Below are positions 9,079-15,290 of a stretch of 21,622 nucleotides of DNA, piece after piece (position 1 is the stretch's first letter; each line of letters opens with the position of its first letter). The stretch is from assembly GCA_035627915.1 (NCBI GenBank), contig DASPKT010000354.1, positions 1 through 21,622 of the forward strand. Direction: 5' to 3'. The position numbers and the translations under genes were made by a program. The stretch comes from DASPKT01 sp035627915. GTDB taxonomy: Bacteria > Pseudomonadota > Alphaproteobacteria > Azospirillales > Azospirillaceae. The notes under the pieces were generated by a model, which saw only the letters and a program-made list of their open reading frames with translations, ran no database searches and had not been told where the DNA came from.

Positions 9079-9981
9079 TCAGGCCCCCCGCATGCCCGCC
9101 AGCAGGTTGGGCGTCGCGCGCTCCTCGTCCTCGCGCCCCTCGCGCTCGCCGCTGCTGGCAAGGCCGCCGTCGCGGTCCTCCTCGCCGGGGGCGGCCAGTG
9201 CGGTCAGCATCATGACGGTGAAGGTGGAGAGCGGCTCGCGCGCGGTGGCGCCGGAGCGGGTGAACTGCCAGGGCTGGGAGGTCGTCGCCTCCGGCAGCAC
9301 GGTGCCGAAGCTGGTGCTATCGGCGAACTTCGCCTCGCCCTCGAACTTCGCGCCGAAGCGGTCGTAGATCTCGCCCAGCGACAGGGCCCGGCCGCCCTTG
9401 CCGAAGAAGGCGCCGCGGTTCACGGCGGCGGCTTCCGGCAGGATGCGCGCGGCGGGCTGGTTGGGGTTCTCCCGCAGCTCCTTCAGGAACCGCGAGGCGC
9501 CGCCGGCGCCCAGGAAATGCGCCAGGTACAGCTCGGTCTTGCCGACCTCACCGCCGACCTCGGCCTCCAGCTGCGCCTTGTTGTCCTTGGCGAGCTCGCC
9601 CGCGAAGACGGCGGACAGGCGGGGATCGTTGCGCAGGTTCAGTATCTCCCGCCGCATCGAGGGGTCGGCCACCACGGGCGTGCCGTCGGGCTTGCGGGAG
9701 ATCGCCTGGGCGTAGCGGCCGAGGCCGTGCTTGGCGCCGTGCTCGTCCACCATGTCGAGCCAGGTGCGCTCCACGAACTGGAACAGGCCGGTGGCGCTGC
9801 TGGTCGATGCCTTGGCGTCGGCCTTGTACCCGCTCTCCACGGCAGCCTTTTCCAGGAGGTAGGAAAAATCTACCCCCGTGCTGGCGCTGGCCTGGCGCAC
9901 GGCCGACACCACGGCGGCCGGGGCGGTGCGCCCGGCGGCTCCGGTCTCGGCGGGAATGCCCATGCTGTGTGCGGTCGTCAC
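9079..9981 (-). CDS. Lytic-transglycosylase-like (SLT) protein without signal peptide
   Basis: This 300-residue protein has a lysozyme-like SLT core near the N-terminus. VESGYKADAKAS (residues 48-59) contains the presumed catalytic glutamate E49, and SSATGLFQFVERTWLDMV (61-78) follows. These enzymes cleave the MurNAc-GlcNAc bond of peptidoglycan. Unlike classic members it has no signal peptide or lipobox. It ends in a long polar, charged tail (EEDRDGGLASSGEREGREDE region) after a short hydrophobic patch at about 252-262. The start is taken as GTG at 9981 because GAGG sits 6 nt upstream; the internal ATG at 9963 has no such site. It is convergent with the FG-GAP-like gene and divergent from the acyl-CoA dehydrogenase. 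How it would reach peptidoglycan is unclear (secretion with an appendage, lysis or cytosolic re-use). Confidence 0.8.
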   Translation of the reverse strand: MTTAHSMGIPAETGAAGRTAPAAVVSAVRQASASTGVDFSYLLEKAAVESGYKADAKASTSSATGLFQFVERTWLDMVDEHGAKHGLGRYAQAISRKPDGTPVVADPSMRREILNLRNDPRLSAVFAGELAKDNKAQLEAEVGGEVGKTELYLAHFLGAGGASRFLKELRENPNQPAARILPEAAAVNRGAFFGKGGRALSLGEIYDRFGAKFEGEAKFADSTSFGTVLPEATTSQPWQFTRSGATAREPLSTFTVMMLTALAAPGEEDRDGGLASSGEREGREDEERATPNLLAGMRGA

Positions 9982-9987
9982 GGTCTG

Positions 9988-9992
9988 CCTCG
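9988..9992 (-). promoter_or_regulatory. Shine-Dalgarno that selects the GTG start
   Basis: CGAGG on the minus strand lies 6 nt before the GTG at 9981, favouring that codon over the downstream ATG at 9963. Confidence 0.5.
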
Positions 9993-10192
9993 TTCGTCCA
10001 GGGGGCGCCCCGGGGACGCCTCTCGCGCTCTAGGAAAGCAACCGCCGTGCCACTCCGCCGCGTCGCTGCCCCCTTGCCGCCCCGGGCGCGCTGCCCCATC
10101 CTAGCTGCCCCGGACGGCCGGCAGGGCCGGACCGGCACGAAGACGACCAGGCTTGATCGAACGACAAGGTCACGGGAGGACCGGAGCGCACC

Positions 10193-11986
10193 ATGATCCC
10201 CTATACCGCCCCCATCCAGGACATCCGTTTCGTGCTGAACAAGGTCGTCGGGCTGCCGGAGGTGGCCAAGCTGCCCGGCTGCGAGGCGGCGACGGAGGAT
10301 CTGGTCGACGCCGTCCTGGAGGAGGCCGGCAAGCTCGCCGGCGGGGTGCTGGCGCCCCTCAACCGCACCGGCGACCAGCACGGCGCCAAGCTTGAGAACG
10401 GCGTCGTCCGCACCGCCCCCGGCTTCCGCGAGGCCTACCTGCAGTATGTCGAGGGCGGCTGGAACAGCGTGCCCTTCGATCCCGACCATGGCGGCCAGGG
10501 CCTGCCCTGGACGGTGGCGCTGCCGATCCAGGAGATGTGGCAGTCCGCCAACATGGCCTTCAGCCTCTGCCCCATGCTGAACCAGGGTGCGGTGGAGCTG
10601 CTGACCGCGCACGGGTCGGAGGAGCAGAAGCGCCTCTACCTGGCGAAGATGATCTCCGGCGAGTGGACCGGCACCATGAACCTGACGGAGCCGCAGGCCG
10701 GCTCCGACGTCGGCGCGGTGCGGACCAAGGCGGTGCCCCAGGGCGACGGCACCTATCGCGTCACCGGCCAGAAGATCTTCATCACCTACGGCGAGCACGA
10801 CTACACCGACAACATCATCCACATGGTGCTGGCGCGCACGCCCGACTCGCCCCCGGGCGTCAAGGGCATCTCGCTGTTCATCGTGCCGAAGTTCATGGTC
10901 AACGCCGACGGTTCGCTGGGCGAGCGCAACGACCTGCGCTGCGCCGGGCTGGAGCACAAGCTGGGCATCCACGCCAGCCCCACCGCCGTGATGGCCTTCG
11001 GCGACAACGGCGGCGCCGTGGGCTTCCTCGTCGGCGAGGAGAACCGCGGCATCGAGTACATGTTCACCATGATGAACAACGCCCGCCTGGGCGTCGGGCT
11101 GCAGGGCATGGCGATCGCCGAGCGCGCCTACCAGCAGGCCCGCGACTACGCCAGGAACCGCGTGCAGAGCCGCGACCTCGGCGGCGGCTCCCAGCCCGTC
11201 TCCATCATCCACCACCCCGACGTGCGCCGCATGCTGATGACGGCGAAGTCGCAGATCGAGGCGGGGCGCGCCCTGGTCTACCTGACCGCGGCCCAGCTCG
11301 ACACCGCGCACCGCCACCCGGACCGGGAGACGGCCCGCCGGGCCGGGCTGCTGAACGACCTGTTGACGCCGGTGTGCAAGGCCTGGTGCACCGACCTCGG
11401 CGTGGAAGTCTCCAGCCTGGGCGTGCAGGTGCACGGCGGCATGGGCTTCATCGAGGAGACGGGTGCCGCCCAGCATTTCCGCGACGCCCGCATCGCGCCC
11501 ATCTACGAGGGCACCAACGGCATCCAGGCCAACGACCTGGTGTTCCGCAAGCTGGGCCGGGACGGCGGCGAGACGGCCTTCGCCTTCATCGCCCGCATGC
11601 GGGAGACGGCGGCGGAGGCGAAGGACCGCCCGGGCGACGACCTCTCCGCCATCGCCGTGAACCTGGTGGACGGGCTGGACACGCTGGAGAAGGCGACCCG
11701 CTGGATGGTGGAGACGGCGAAGGCCGACCCGCGCGCCGCCGCCTCGGGGGCCGTCAACTACCTGCGCATGTTCGGCCTCGTGACCGGCGGCTACCTGATG
11801 GCGCGCTCCGCCATCGCGGCGCAGGAGGAGCAGGCGGCGGGCGGCGGCGACCCGCGCTTCCTGGACGCCAAGGTGATCACCTGCCGCTTCTACGCCGAGC
11901 AGATCCTGCCGCAGGCGGCGGGGCTGCTGGCGCCCATCGTGGCGGGCCACCGCACCGTCATGGCCCTGTCCGAGGACCAGTTCTGA
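10193..11986 (+). CDS. Acyl-CoA dehydrogenase, long (DmdC-like) form with C-terminal domain
   Basis: At 597 residues this is the extended acyl-CoA dehydrogenase type, with an extra C-terminal helical domain, related to 3-methylmercaptopropionyl-CoA dehydrogenase DmdC and similar enzymes. It introduces the alpha-beta double bond into an acyl-CoA using FAD and passes electrons to electron-transferring flavoprotein. Visible motifs are MNLTEPQAGSDVGAVRTKA and QKIFITYGEHD (FAD/substrate loops), VQVHGGMGFIEE, and PIYEGTNGIQANDL, in which E439 is the expected catalytic base. GGAG lies 6 nt before the ATG. The gene stands alone, with its own terminator at 12021. Family assignment is firm, but the acyl substrate cannot be told and DMSP metabolism should not be assumed. 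Confidence 0.92.
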   Translation: MIPYTAPIQDIRFVLNKVVGLPEVAKLPGCEAATEDLVDAVLEEAGKLAGGVLAPLNRTGDQHGAKLENGVVRTAPGFREAYLQYVEGGWNSVPFDPDHGGQGLPWTVALPIQEMWQSANMAFSLCPMLNQGAVELLTAHGSEEQKRLYLAKMISGEWTGTMNLTEPQAGSDVGAVRTKAVPQGDGTYRVTGQKIFITYGEHDYTDNIIHMVLARTPDSPPGVKGISLFIVPKFMVNADGSLGERNDLRCAGLEHKLGIHASPTAVMAFGDNGGAVGFLVGEENRGIEYMFTMMNNARLGVGLQGMAIAERAYQQARDYARNRVQSRDLGGGSQPVSIIHHPDVRRMLMTAKSQIEAGRALVYLTAAQLDTAHRHPDRETARRAGLLNDLLTPVCKAWCTDLGVEVSSLGVQVHGGMGFIEETGAAQHFRDARIAPIYEGTNGIQANDLVFRKLGRDGGETAFAFIARMRETAAEAKDRPGDDLSAIAVNLVDGLDTLEKATRWMVETAKADPRAAASGAVNYLRMFGLVTGGYLMARSAIAAQEEQAAGGGDPRFLDAKVITCRFYAEQILPQAAGLLAPIVAGHRTVMALSEDQF

Positions 11987-12020
11987 CCGCTCGCCCCCTG
12001 CGCGTATCACCATCGGCCGA

Positions 12021-12057
12021 CCACCCGCGGAGATGATCCGCGGGTGGTTTTCTTTTT
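12021..12057 (+). terminator. Perfect rho-independent terminator
   Basis: CCACCCGCGGA (12021-12031) and TCCGCGGGTGG (12037-12047) form an uninterrupted 11-bp stem with a GATGA loop, followed by TTTTCTTTTT. It ends the acyl-CoA dehydrogenase transcript 34 nt after the stop. Confidence 0.95.
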
Positions 12058-12254
12058 GCGCGGCCGGGTCCATCATGGCGCCGACCGCCCGGGCGGATTA
12101 CCCCGCGGGGCCCGGGCGCGGACCCATGCCTAGGACCAAGGACGGAGCGGCCTACTACCACTTTCCCGCAAGCACTTTCAGTCTTCATTAACCCGGACGC
12201 GCAATGATGGCCGCAAGGGCCGGGCGTACCGGCGGCGACCTTCCCTCCCCGAGA

Positions 12255-13514
12255 ATGAACCCGGACCGACTTCACAGAATACTGGACCTGCACCGACTCT
12301 GGCTGGCCGGGACCGGCGCCGGGCGGCAGGCCGACCTGACCCTGGCGGAGCTGGACGGGGCCGACCTGCGCGGCGCCGACCTGACGCGCGCCAAGGCGCC
12401 GGGCGTGCGGCTGCGGGGGGCTCGGATGGCCGGGGTCAAGCTGGCCTCGGCCGACCTGTTCGCCGCCGACTTCCGCGACTGCGACCTGACCCGCGCCAGC
12501 CTGGTCCGCGCCGACCTGCGCAGCGCCATGCTGCAGGGGGCGCAGCTGGTGGAGGCCGACCTGCGCGCAGCCGACCTGCGCTCCGGCGACATCTCCAAGG
12601 GCGGGCCGCGGGACGGGCGCCCTCCCCTCGACGCCGCCCGCTCCCGCCTCGCCCACGCCAACATGCAGAACGGCCGCCTGGCGGGAAGCGCCTTCCGCGA
12701 GTGCGACCTGACCGGCGCCAACCTGCGCGGCGCCGACCTGCGCGGGGCGGACCTGCGCGGCTCGGTCCTGCAGAACGCCGACCTGACGGGCGCCGACCTG
12801 GCCGGCGCCGACCTCTCCGGCACCCGCCTGTCGGGCGCCAATTTGGCTGAAGCGACGGTGCGCGGCGCGCGCTTCACCGGCGCCGACCTGGTGGGCGCGC
12901 AGCTCGGCGGCTGCGACCTGTCGCACGCGGAGCTGGACGGCGCCACCTTCAGCCGGCGGCTCGACACGCTGGCGCTGGAGGTGCAGCGCATCATCCACGA
13001 GCATGAGCGCTGGATCGAGTCGATGGGCCGGCGCGGGGCGCGGGCCGACCTGATGGGGGCCGACCTGACGGCGGTGGACGTGCGCGGCGCGCGGCTCGCC
13101 GGCGCCACCCTGCGGGGCGCCATCCTGCGCCGCTCGGTCCTGTGCGGCGCCCAGCTGATGCTGAGCGACCTGTCCGGCGCCGACCTCAGCGGCGCCAACC
13201 TCAGCGGCGCCGACCTCAGCGGGGCCAACCTCTCCCACGCGCTGCTGGCGGACGCCGACCTGTCGCATGTCCGGCTGGGCCCGGCGGAGCTGCTGTCGCC
13301 GGACGGCCGCCCCTCCGGGCGGATGTGGCCGGCCGACCTGCGCGACGCCGACCTGACCGGCGCCACGCTCTGGGGCGCCAGCCTCGCCAGCGCCAACCTC
13401 AGCGGCGCGCGGCTGTCGCGCACCGACCTGGACGGGGCGGAAATCGCGGGCGCGCTGGTGGACGGCTCCGCCATGTCCGGAGCCGTCCGCGCGCCCCGGG
13501 AGGTCCCGGCCTGA
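12255..13514 (+). CDS. Two-module pentapeptide-repeat protein
   Basis: The 419-residue protein is built mostly of A(D/N)LxG-type pentapeptides, which fold as a right-handed quadrilateral beta-helix. Repeats run at about residues 26-112, 134-235, 263-345 and 359-408, broken by two polar loops (about 112-133 and 345-358). Two amphipathic helices carry the same pattern, L/I-xx-H-xx-W-L/I-xxxG-xxG-xxADL: residues 6-28 (ILDLHRLWL) and 244-266 (IIHEHERWIES). They look like caps heading two tandem modules. Function is unknown; family members include gyrase-protecting DNA mimics and many of no known role. This one is not especially acidic, so a DNA-mimic role is not implied. The ATG at 12255 is preferred because it directly precedes the cap helix; in-frame ATGs at 12204 and 12207 would add 16-17 residues. 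The upstream gene has its own terminator, so this gene has its own promoter. Confidence 0.9.
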   Translation: MNPDRLHRILDLHRLWLAGTGAGRQADLTLAELDGADLRGADLTRAKAPGVRLRGARMAGVKLASADLFAADFRDCDLTRASLVRADLRSAMLQGAQLVEADLRAADLRSGDISKGGPRDGRPPLDAARSRLAHANMQNGRLAGSAFRECDLTGANLRGADLRGADLRGSVLQNADLTGADLAGADLSGTRLSGANLAEATVRGARFTGADLVGAQLGGCDLSHAELDGATFSRRLDTLALEVQRIIHEHERWIESMGRRGARADLMGADLTAVDVRGARLAGATLRGAILRRSVLCGAQLMLSDLSGADLSGANLSGADLSGANLSHALLADADLSHVRLGPAELLSPDGRPSGRMWPADLRDADLTGATLWGASLASANLSGARLSRTDLDGAEIAGALVDGSAMSGAVRAPREVPA

Positions 13515-13522
13515 CCTCCCGG
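13496..13522. terminator. Hairpin spanning the pentapeptide stop codon, possible shared terminator
   Basis: CCGGGAGGTC (13496-13505) and GACCTCCCGG (13513-13522) form a perfect 10-bp stem with a 7-nt loop. The stop codon at 13512-13514 falls at the loop/stem junction. The genes on either side converge only 21 nt apart. There is no T-run on either strand, so intrinsic termination is uncertain; mRNA 3'-end protection is an alternative. Confidence 0.5.
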
Positions 13523-13535
13523 TGCCCGGCCGCGG

Positions 13536-14273
13536 TCAGCGGCGGGCGACGATGGTGCCGCTGGCCGGGTCCATCACGACCGTGACCCACTGGCCCTCGG
13601 CCGTCTGCGCCTCCGCCACGTAGCTCTCGCCCTCACGGCGGAACTCGCGCACGTCGGAGAAGCCCAGCTGGCTGAAGCGGTTCAGCAGGGTCGTCTGCAT
13701 CAGCGCCAGCTCGCGCTGGGCCGGACCCTTGCGCTCGCCGAGGTCGGTCGGCTTGTCGATCTCCGCCAGCACCTCGGCGTCGCCGCCGGTGGAGGCGGTG
13801 GCGCTCCCCGCCGAACCGCCCGTCGAGCCGGTCGCGGTCCCGTACGTCGTGGTGGTGCCGGTCGAGGCCGTGCCCGAGGCGGCCGTGCCCGAGGCGGCCG
13901 TGCCGGTCGTGGCCGTGTCGGTCGCGGTGGTGTCGGACGGCGTGGTGGCGGAGGTGCCGGCGGTCGCGGTGCCCGTCGTGCCGGTCATGTCGGTCGCGGT
14001 GGAGGCGGCCCCCGCGGTGCCCGGCATCACCCCCGGCGAGGTGGTGGCGTCGCGGCCCACGTCGGCGGCGTTGGCGCCCGGGGCGGTGCTGTAGTTGTCC
14101 TGCGGCGACATGTCGGCCGGGGCGGCGCCCGGCGCGGTGGTCGGCGGGACCGCCGGGGTGGTGCTGGTGGCGTCGGCGACCTGCGCCACGGCGGCCGGCG
14201 CCGCCAGCAGCATCAGCGCGACGGCGGCCGTCATGGTGCCGCGGTAGGCGTGGCGAGACGTCTTGGCGAACAT
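13536..14273 (-). CDS. Exported Thr/Ala/Gly/Ser-rich protein with PepSY-like C-terminal domain
   Basis: This 245-residue protein has a clear signal peptide (basic start, hydrophobic core at about 14-28, likely AVA-Q cleavage near residue 30). A low-complexity linker of about 130 residues follows (Thr/Ala/Gly/Ser, with repeats such as GTAAS-GTAAS at about 124-133). A compact domain occupies about 185-245: ELALMQTTLLNRFSQLGF, then VREFRREGESYVAEA, then VTVVMDPASGTI. The helix-strand-strand pattern and the final DPxSGTI resemble PepSY-type domains, which are periplasmic and sometimes bind or inhibit peptidases. GGAGGAGG 7 nt before the ATG at 14273 fixes the start, although the frame is open further upstream. 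An exact GGAAC-N17-CGTT promoter motif lies about 42 nt upstream, so general-stress control is likely. Confidence 0.8.
   Translation of the reverse strand: MFAKTSRHAYRGTMTAAVALMLLAAPAAVAQVADATSTTPAVPPTTAPGAAPADMSPQDNYSTAPGANAADVGRDATTSPGVMPGTAGAASTATDMTGTTGTATAGTSATTPSDTTATDTATTGTAASGTAASGTASTGTTTTYGTATGSTGGSAGSATASTGGDAEVLAEIDKPTDLGERKGPAQRELALMQTTLLNRFSQLGFSDVREFRREGESYVAEAQTAEGQWVTVVMDPASGTIVARR
13867..13903. repeat. Short tandem repeat in the Thr/Ala linker
   Basis: The 15-nt unit GCCGTGCCCGAGGCG is repeated in tandem, encoding GTAAS-GTAAS on the minus strand. It marks the linker as repeat-grown and probably length-variable between strains. Confidence 0.6.
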
Positions 14274-14280
14274 TGGGAGT

Positions 14281-14288
14281 CCTCCTCC
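14281..14288 (-). promoter_or_regulatory. Strong Shine-Dalgarno deciding the start at 14273
   Basis: GGAGGAGG on the minus strand, 7 nt before the ATG, is the strongest ribosome-binding site in the window. It excludes the longer reading of the frame up to 14450. Confidence 0.8.
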
Positions 14289-14314
14289 AGGGGTCGGTGA
14301 CCTTTCGGGCGGGA

Positions 14315-14340
14315 AACGCGCGTCCGGCGCGCCTCGTTCC
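14315..14340 (-). promoter_or_regulatory. EcfG-type general stress response promoter (exact consensus)
   Basis: Read on the minus strand, GGAAC (14340-14336) is followed after exactly 17 nt by CGTT (14318-14315). This is the alphaproteobacterial EcfG consensus GGAAC-N16/17-CGTT. Transcription would begin near 14308, about 35 nt before the ATG at 14273 and just upstream of the strong Shine-Dalgarno. Spacing, orientation and position all fit. Confidence 0.7.
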
Positions 14341-14380
14341 GCGAAATCGGTTCCCCCGCCGAACGACATAGGACGATTTG

Positions 14381-14423
14381 GCGAAGGCGGCGCCGGGGAC
14401 CCTCGGCTAGTGTGCGCCTTCGC
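14381..14423 (+). other. Inverted repeat upstream of the MucR-like gene
   Basis: GCGAAGGCG (14381-14389) and CGCCTTCGC (14415-14423) are perfect 9-nt inverted arms 25 nt apart, ending 41 nt before the ATG at 14465. It could be an operator for a dimer or a leader hairpin. It also lies upstream of the divergent EcfG-type promoter. Confidence 0.4.
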
Positions 14424-14464
14424 CCGACCACCCTTTTTGCGCGGCGCCATAGGGGGACAACGAC

Positions 14465-14680
14465 ATGGCCGATCAGACCATCCCGGACATCCGACAGCTG
14501 GCGGTCCAGATCGCGACCTCCTACACGCGGGCGAACCCGACCTCCATCGACACGCTGCCGACCATCATCCAGCTGGCCTACCGGGGCCTCGCCTCCTGCA
14601 TCCGCCCGCCGGAGCCGCCGGCGCCGGAGAAGCCGGCCACCCGCGGCCGCCGCCCCGGCCGTCCGCCCAAGCGCCGCTGA
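14465..14680 (+). CDS. Small MucR-N-terminal-like protein with AT-hook-like tail
   Basis: This 71-residue protein resembles the N-terminal (oligomerisation) region of MucR/Ros regulators. Its stretch IATSYTRANPTSIDTLPTII (residues 16-35) followed by QLAYRGL lines up with the MucR pattern I-xxAYVxxN-xxPxxxLPxLI-xxVHxAL. The zinc-finger domain that normally follows (C-x2/x4-C/H...H) is absent; only one cysteine (C45) is present. Instead a Pro-rich linker (PPEPPAPEKP) leads to RGRRPGRPPKRR at 60-71, a basic Gly-Arg-Pro sequence like an AT-hook. AGGGGG lies about 8 nt before the ATG. The gene is intact and no zinc-finger remnant follows, so it is not an obvious pseudogene. A small DNA-bridging or nucleoid role is inferred. 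It sits between two genes with EcfG-like promoters. Confidence 0.75.
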   Translation: MADQTIPDIRQLAVQIATSYTRANPTSIDTLPTIIQLAYRGLASCIRPPEPPAPEKPATRGRRPGRPPKRR

Positions 14681-14767
14681 TCCGCCTCCCCGGCACCGTC
14701 CCCCAGGCCCGTCCGCGGCACCCCTTCGGGGTTGCGCGGGAAGGGTCCGCCACTCCCCTCCGGTAGC

Positions 14768-14793
14768 GGAACATTCCGCCCCGGACCGCTGTT
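14768..14793 (+). promoter_or_regulatory. EcfG-like promoter before the DUF1328 gene
   Basis: GGAAC (14768-14772) and TGTT (14790-14793) are 17 nt apart, one mismatch from GGAAC-N17-CGTT. This would start transcription near 14800, about 58 nt before the ATG at 14858. The site sits in overlapping palindromes: GCGGAA-CA-TTCCGC at 14766-14779 and GGAACA...TGTTCC at 14768-14795. It therefore reads equally well on the other strand, and a protein-binding palindrome is an alternative. Confidence 0.45.
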
Positions 14794-14857
14794 CCTGCGA
14801 CACACCCGATGGCGTCCGCCAGCCCGGCGCCGCCGACGGAAGTGAACGGAGGACGCG

Positions 14858-15022
14858 ATGCTCTATTGGGCGCTGATCTTCTTCATCGTCGCCGTCGTGG
14901 CGGGCGTGCTCGGGTTCGGAGGCATCGCCAGCGCCTCGGCCGACATCGCCCAGATCCTGTTCTTCATCTTCCTCGTGATCTTCGTGGTCAGCCTGATCAT
15001 GGGCCTGGTGCGGCGGCGCTGA
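14858..15022 (+). CDS. DUF1328/YtjA-family small membrane protein
   Basis: The 54-residue protein MLYWALIFFIVAVVAGVLGF...GLVRRR matches the DUF1328 (YtjA) family. It has two hydrophobic segments (about 2-24 and 30-51) joined by the conserved GGIASASADIAQ turn and ending in RRR, giving a small inner-membrane hairpin. Its function is unknown. GGAGGA at 14848-14853 is 4 nt before the ATG. An EcfG-like promoter lies upstream and a strong hairpin downstream, so it is probably a single-gene transcript. Confidence 0.9.
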   Translation: MLYWALIFFIVAVVAGVLGFGGIASASADIAQILFFIFLVIFVVSLIMGLVRRR

Positions 15023-15056
15023 CGCGCTCCGCCACCCGGGGAGGATCGACGGAAAA

Positions 15057-15096
15057 CGGGCGGCGCACCCCGGCGGTGCGCCGCCCGGTTTCGTTT
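15057..15096 (+). terminator. Terminator after the DUF1328 gene
   Basis: CGGGCGGCGCACC (15057-15069) pairs with GGTGCGCCGCCCG (15075-15087) in a perfect 13-bp stem with a CCGGC loop, followed by GTTTCGTTT. The stem is very stable, but the T-run is interrupted. Confidence 0.85.
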
Positions 15097-15140
15097 CCGG
15101 GGGATATCTGCTTGCTGTCGGCGGCGGGGGCGTTGTGCGG

Positions 15141-15164
15141 CCTTCCACAAGCTCAGGCTGAGGG
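15141..15164. repeat. Degenerate dispersed-repeat half (CTTCGACAAGCTCAGG type)
   Basis: CCTTCCACAAGCTCAGG followed by CTGAGGG differs by one base from the widespread intergenic repeat core CCTTCGACAAGCTCAGG. CTCAG-G-CTGAG within it folds as a small palindrome. No inverted partner was seen nearby, so it may be a decayed single copy. Confidence 0.4.
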
Positions 15165-15290
15165 ACGTGTTGATGCTCCCTGGGCAGGTTGCTGCTTCCA
15201 GCCGGCGCCGGGCCTGGCACCCCCGCCCCTCATGCCGAGATCGGTCAGAGGCACGCACAGCCTCTCATCCGCACCCGGCCCGGGGGCCCC

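Noticed and set aside
10193..11986. Naming the acyl-CoA dehydrogenase dmdC with a role in DMSP breakdown
   Set aside because: The long form fits, but dmdB and dmdD are not nearby and the subfamily is broad, so substrate cannot be assigned.
9548..12076. 842-codon antisense frame across the acyl-CoA dehydrogenase
   Set aside because: It is the codon-position mirror of a firmly identified gene, with no recognisable domain; its end reads through the transglycosylase gene out of frame.
12360..13440. Regular repeats resembling a CRISPR or minisatellite array
   Set aside because: The 15-nt periodicity is the coding of pentapeptide units, with degenerate copies and no spacers of constant length.
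14274..14450. Longer start for the exported Thr/Ala-rich protein
   Set aside because: The signal peptide begins at 14273, preceded by a very strong Shine-Dalgarno and an EcfG-type promoter, so the upstream frame is untranslated.
14720..14732. ACCCC-TTC-GGGGT hairpin after the MucR-like gene as a terminator
   Set aside because: The stem is only five pairs with a three-base loop and no T-run. Too weak to call.
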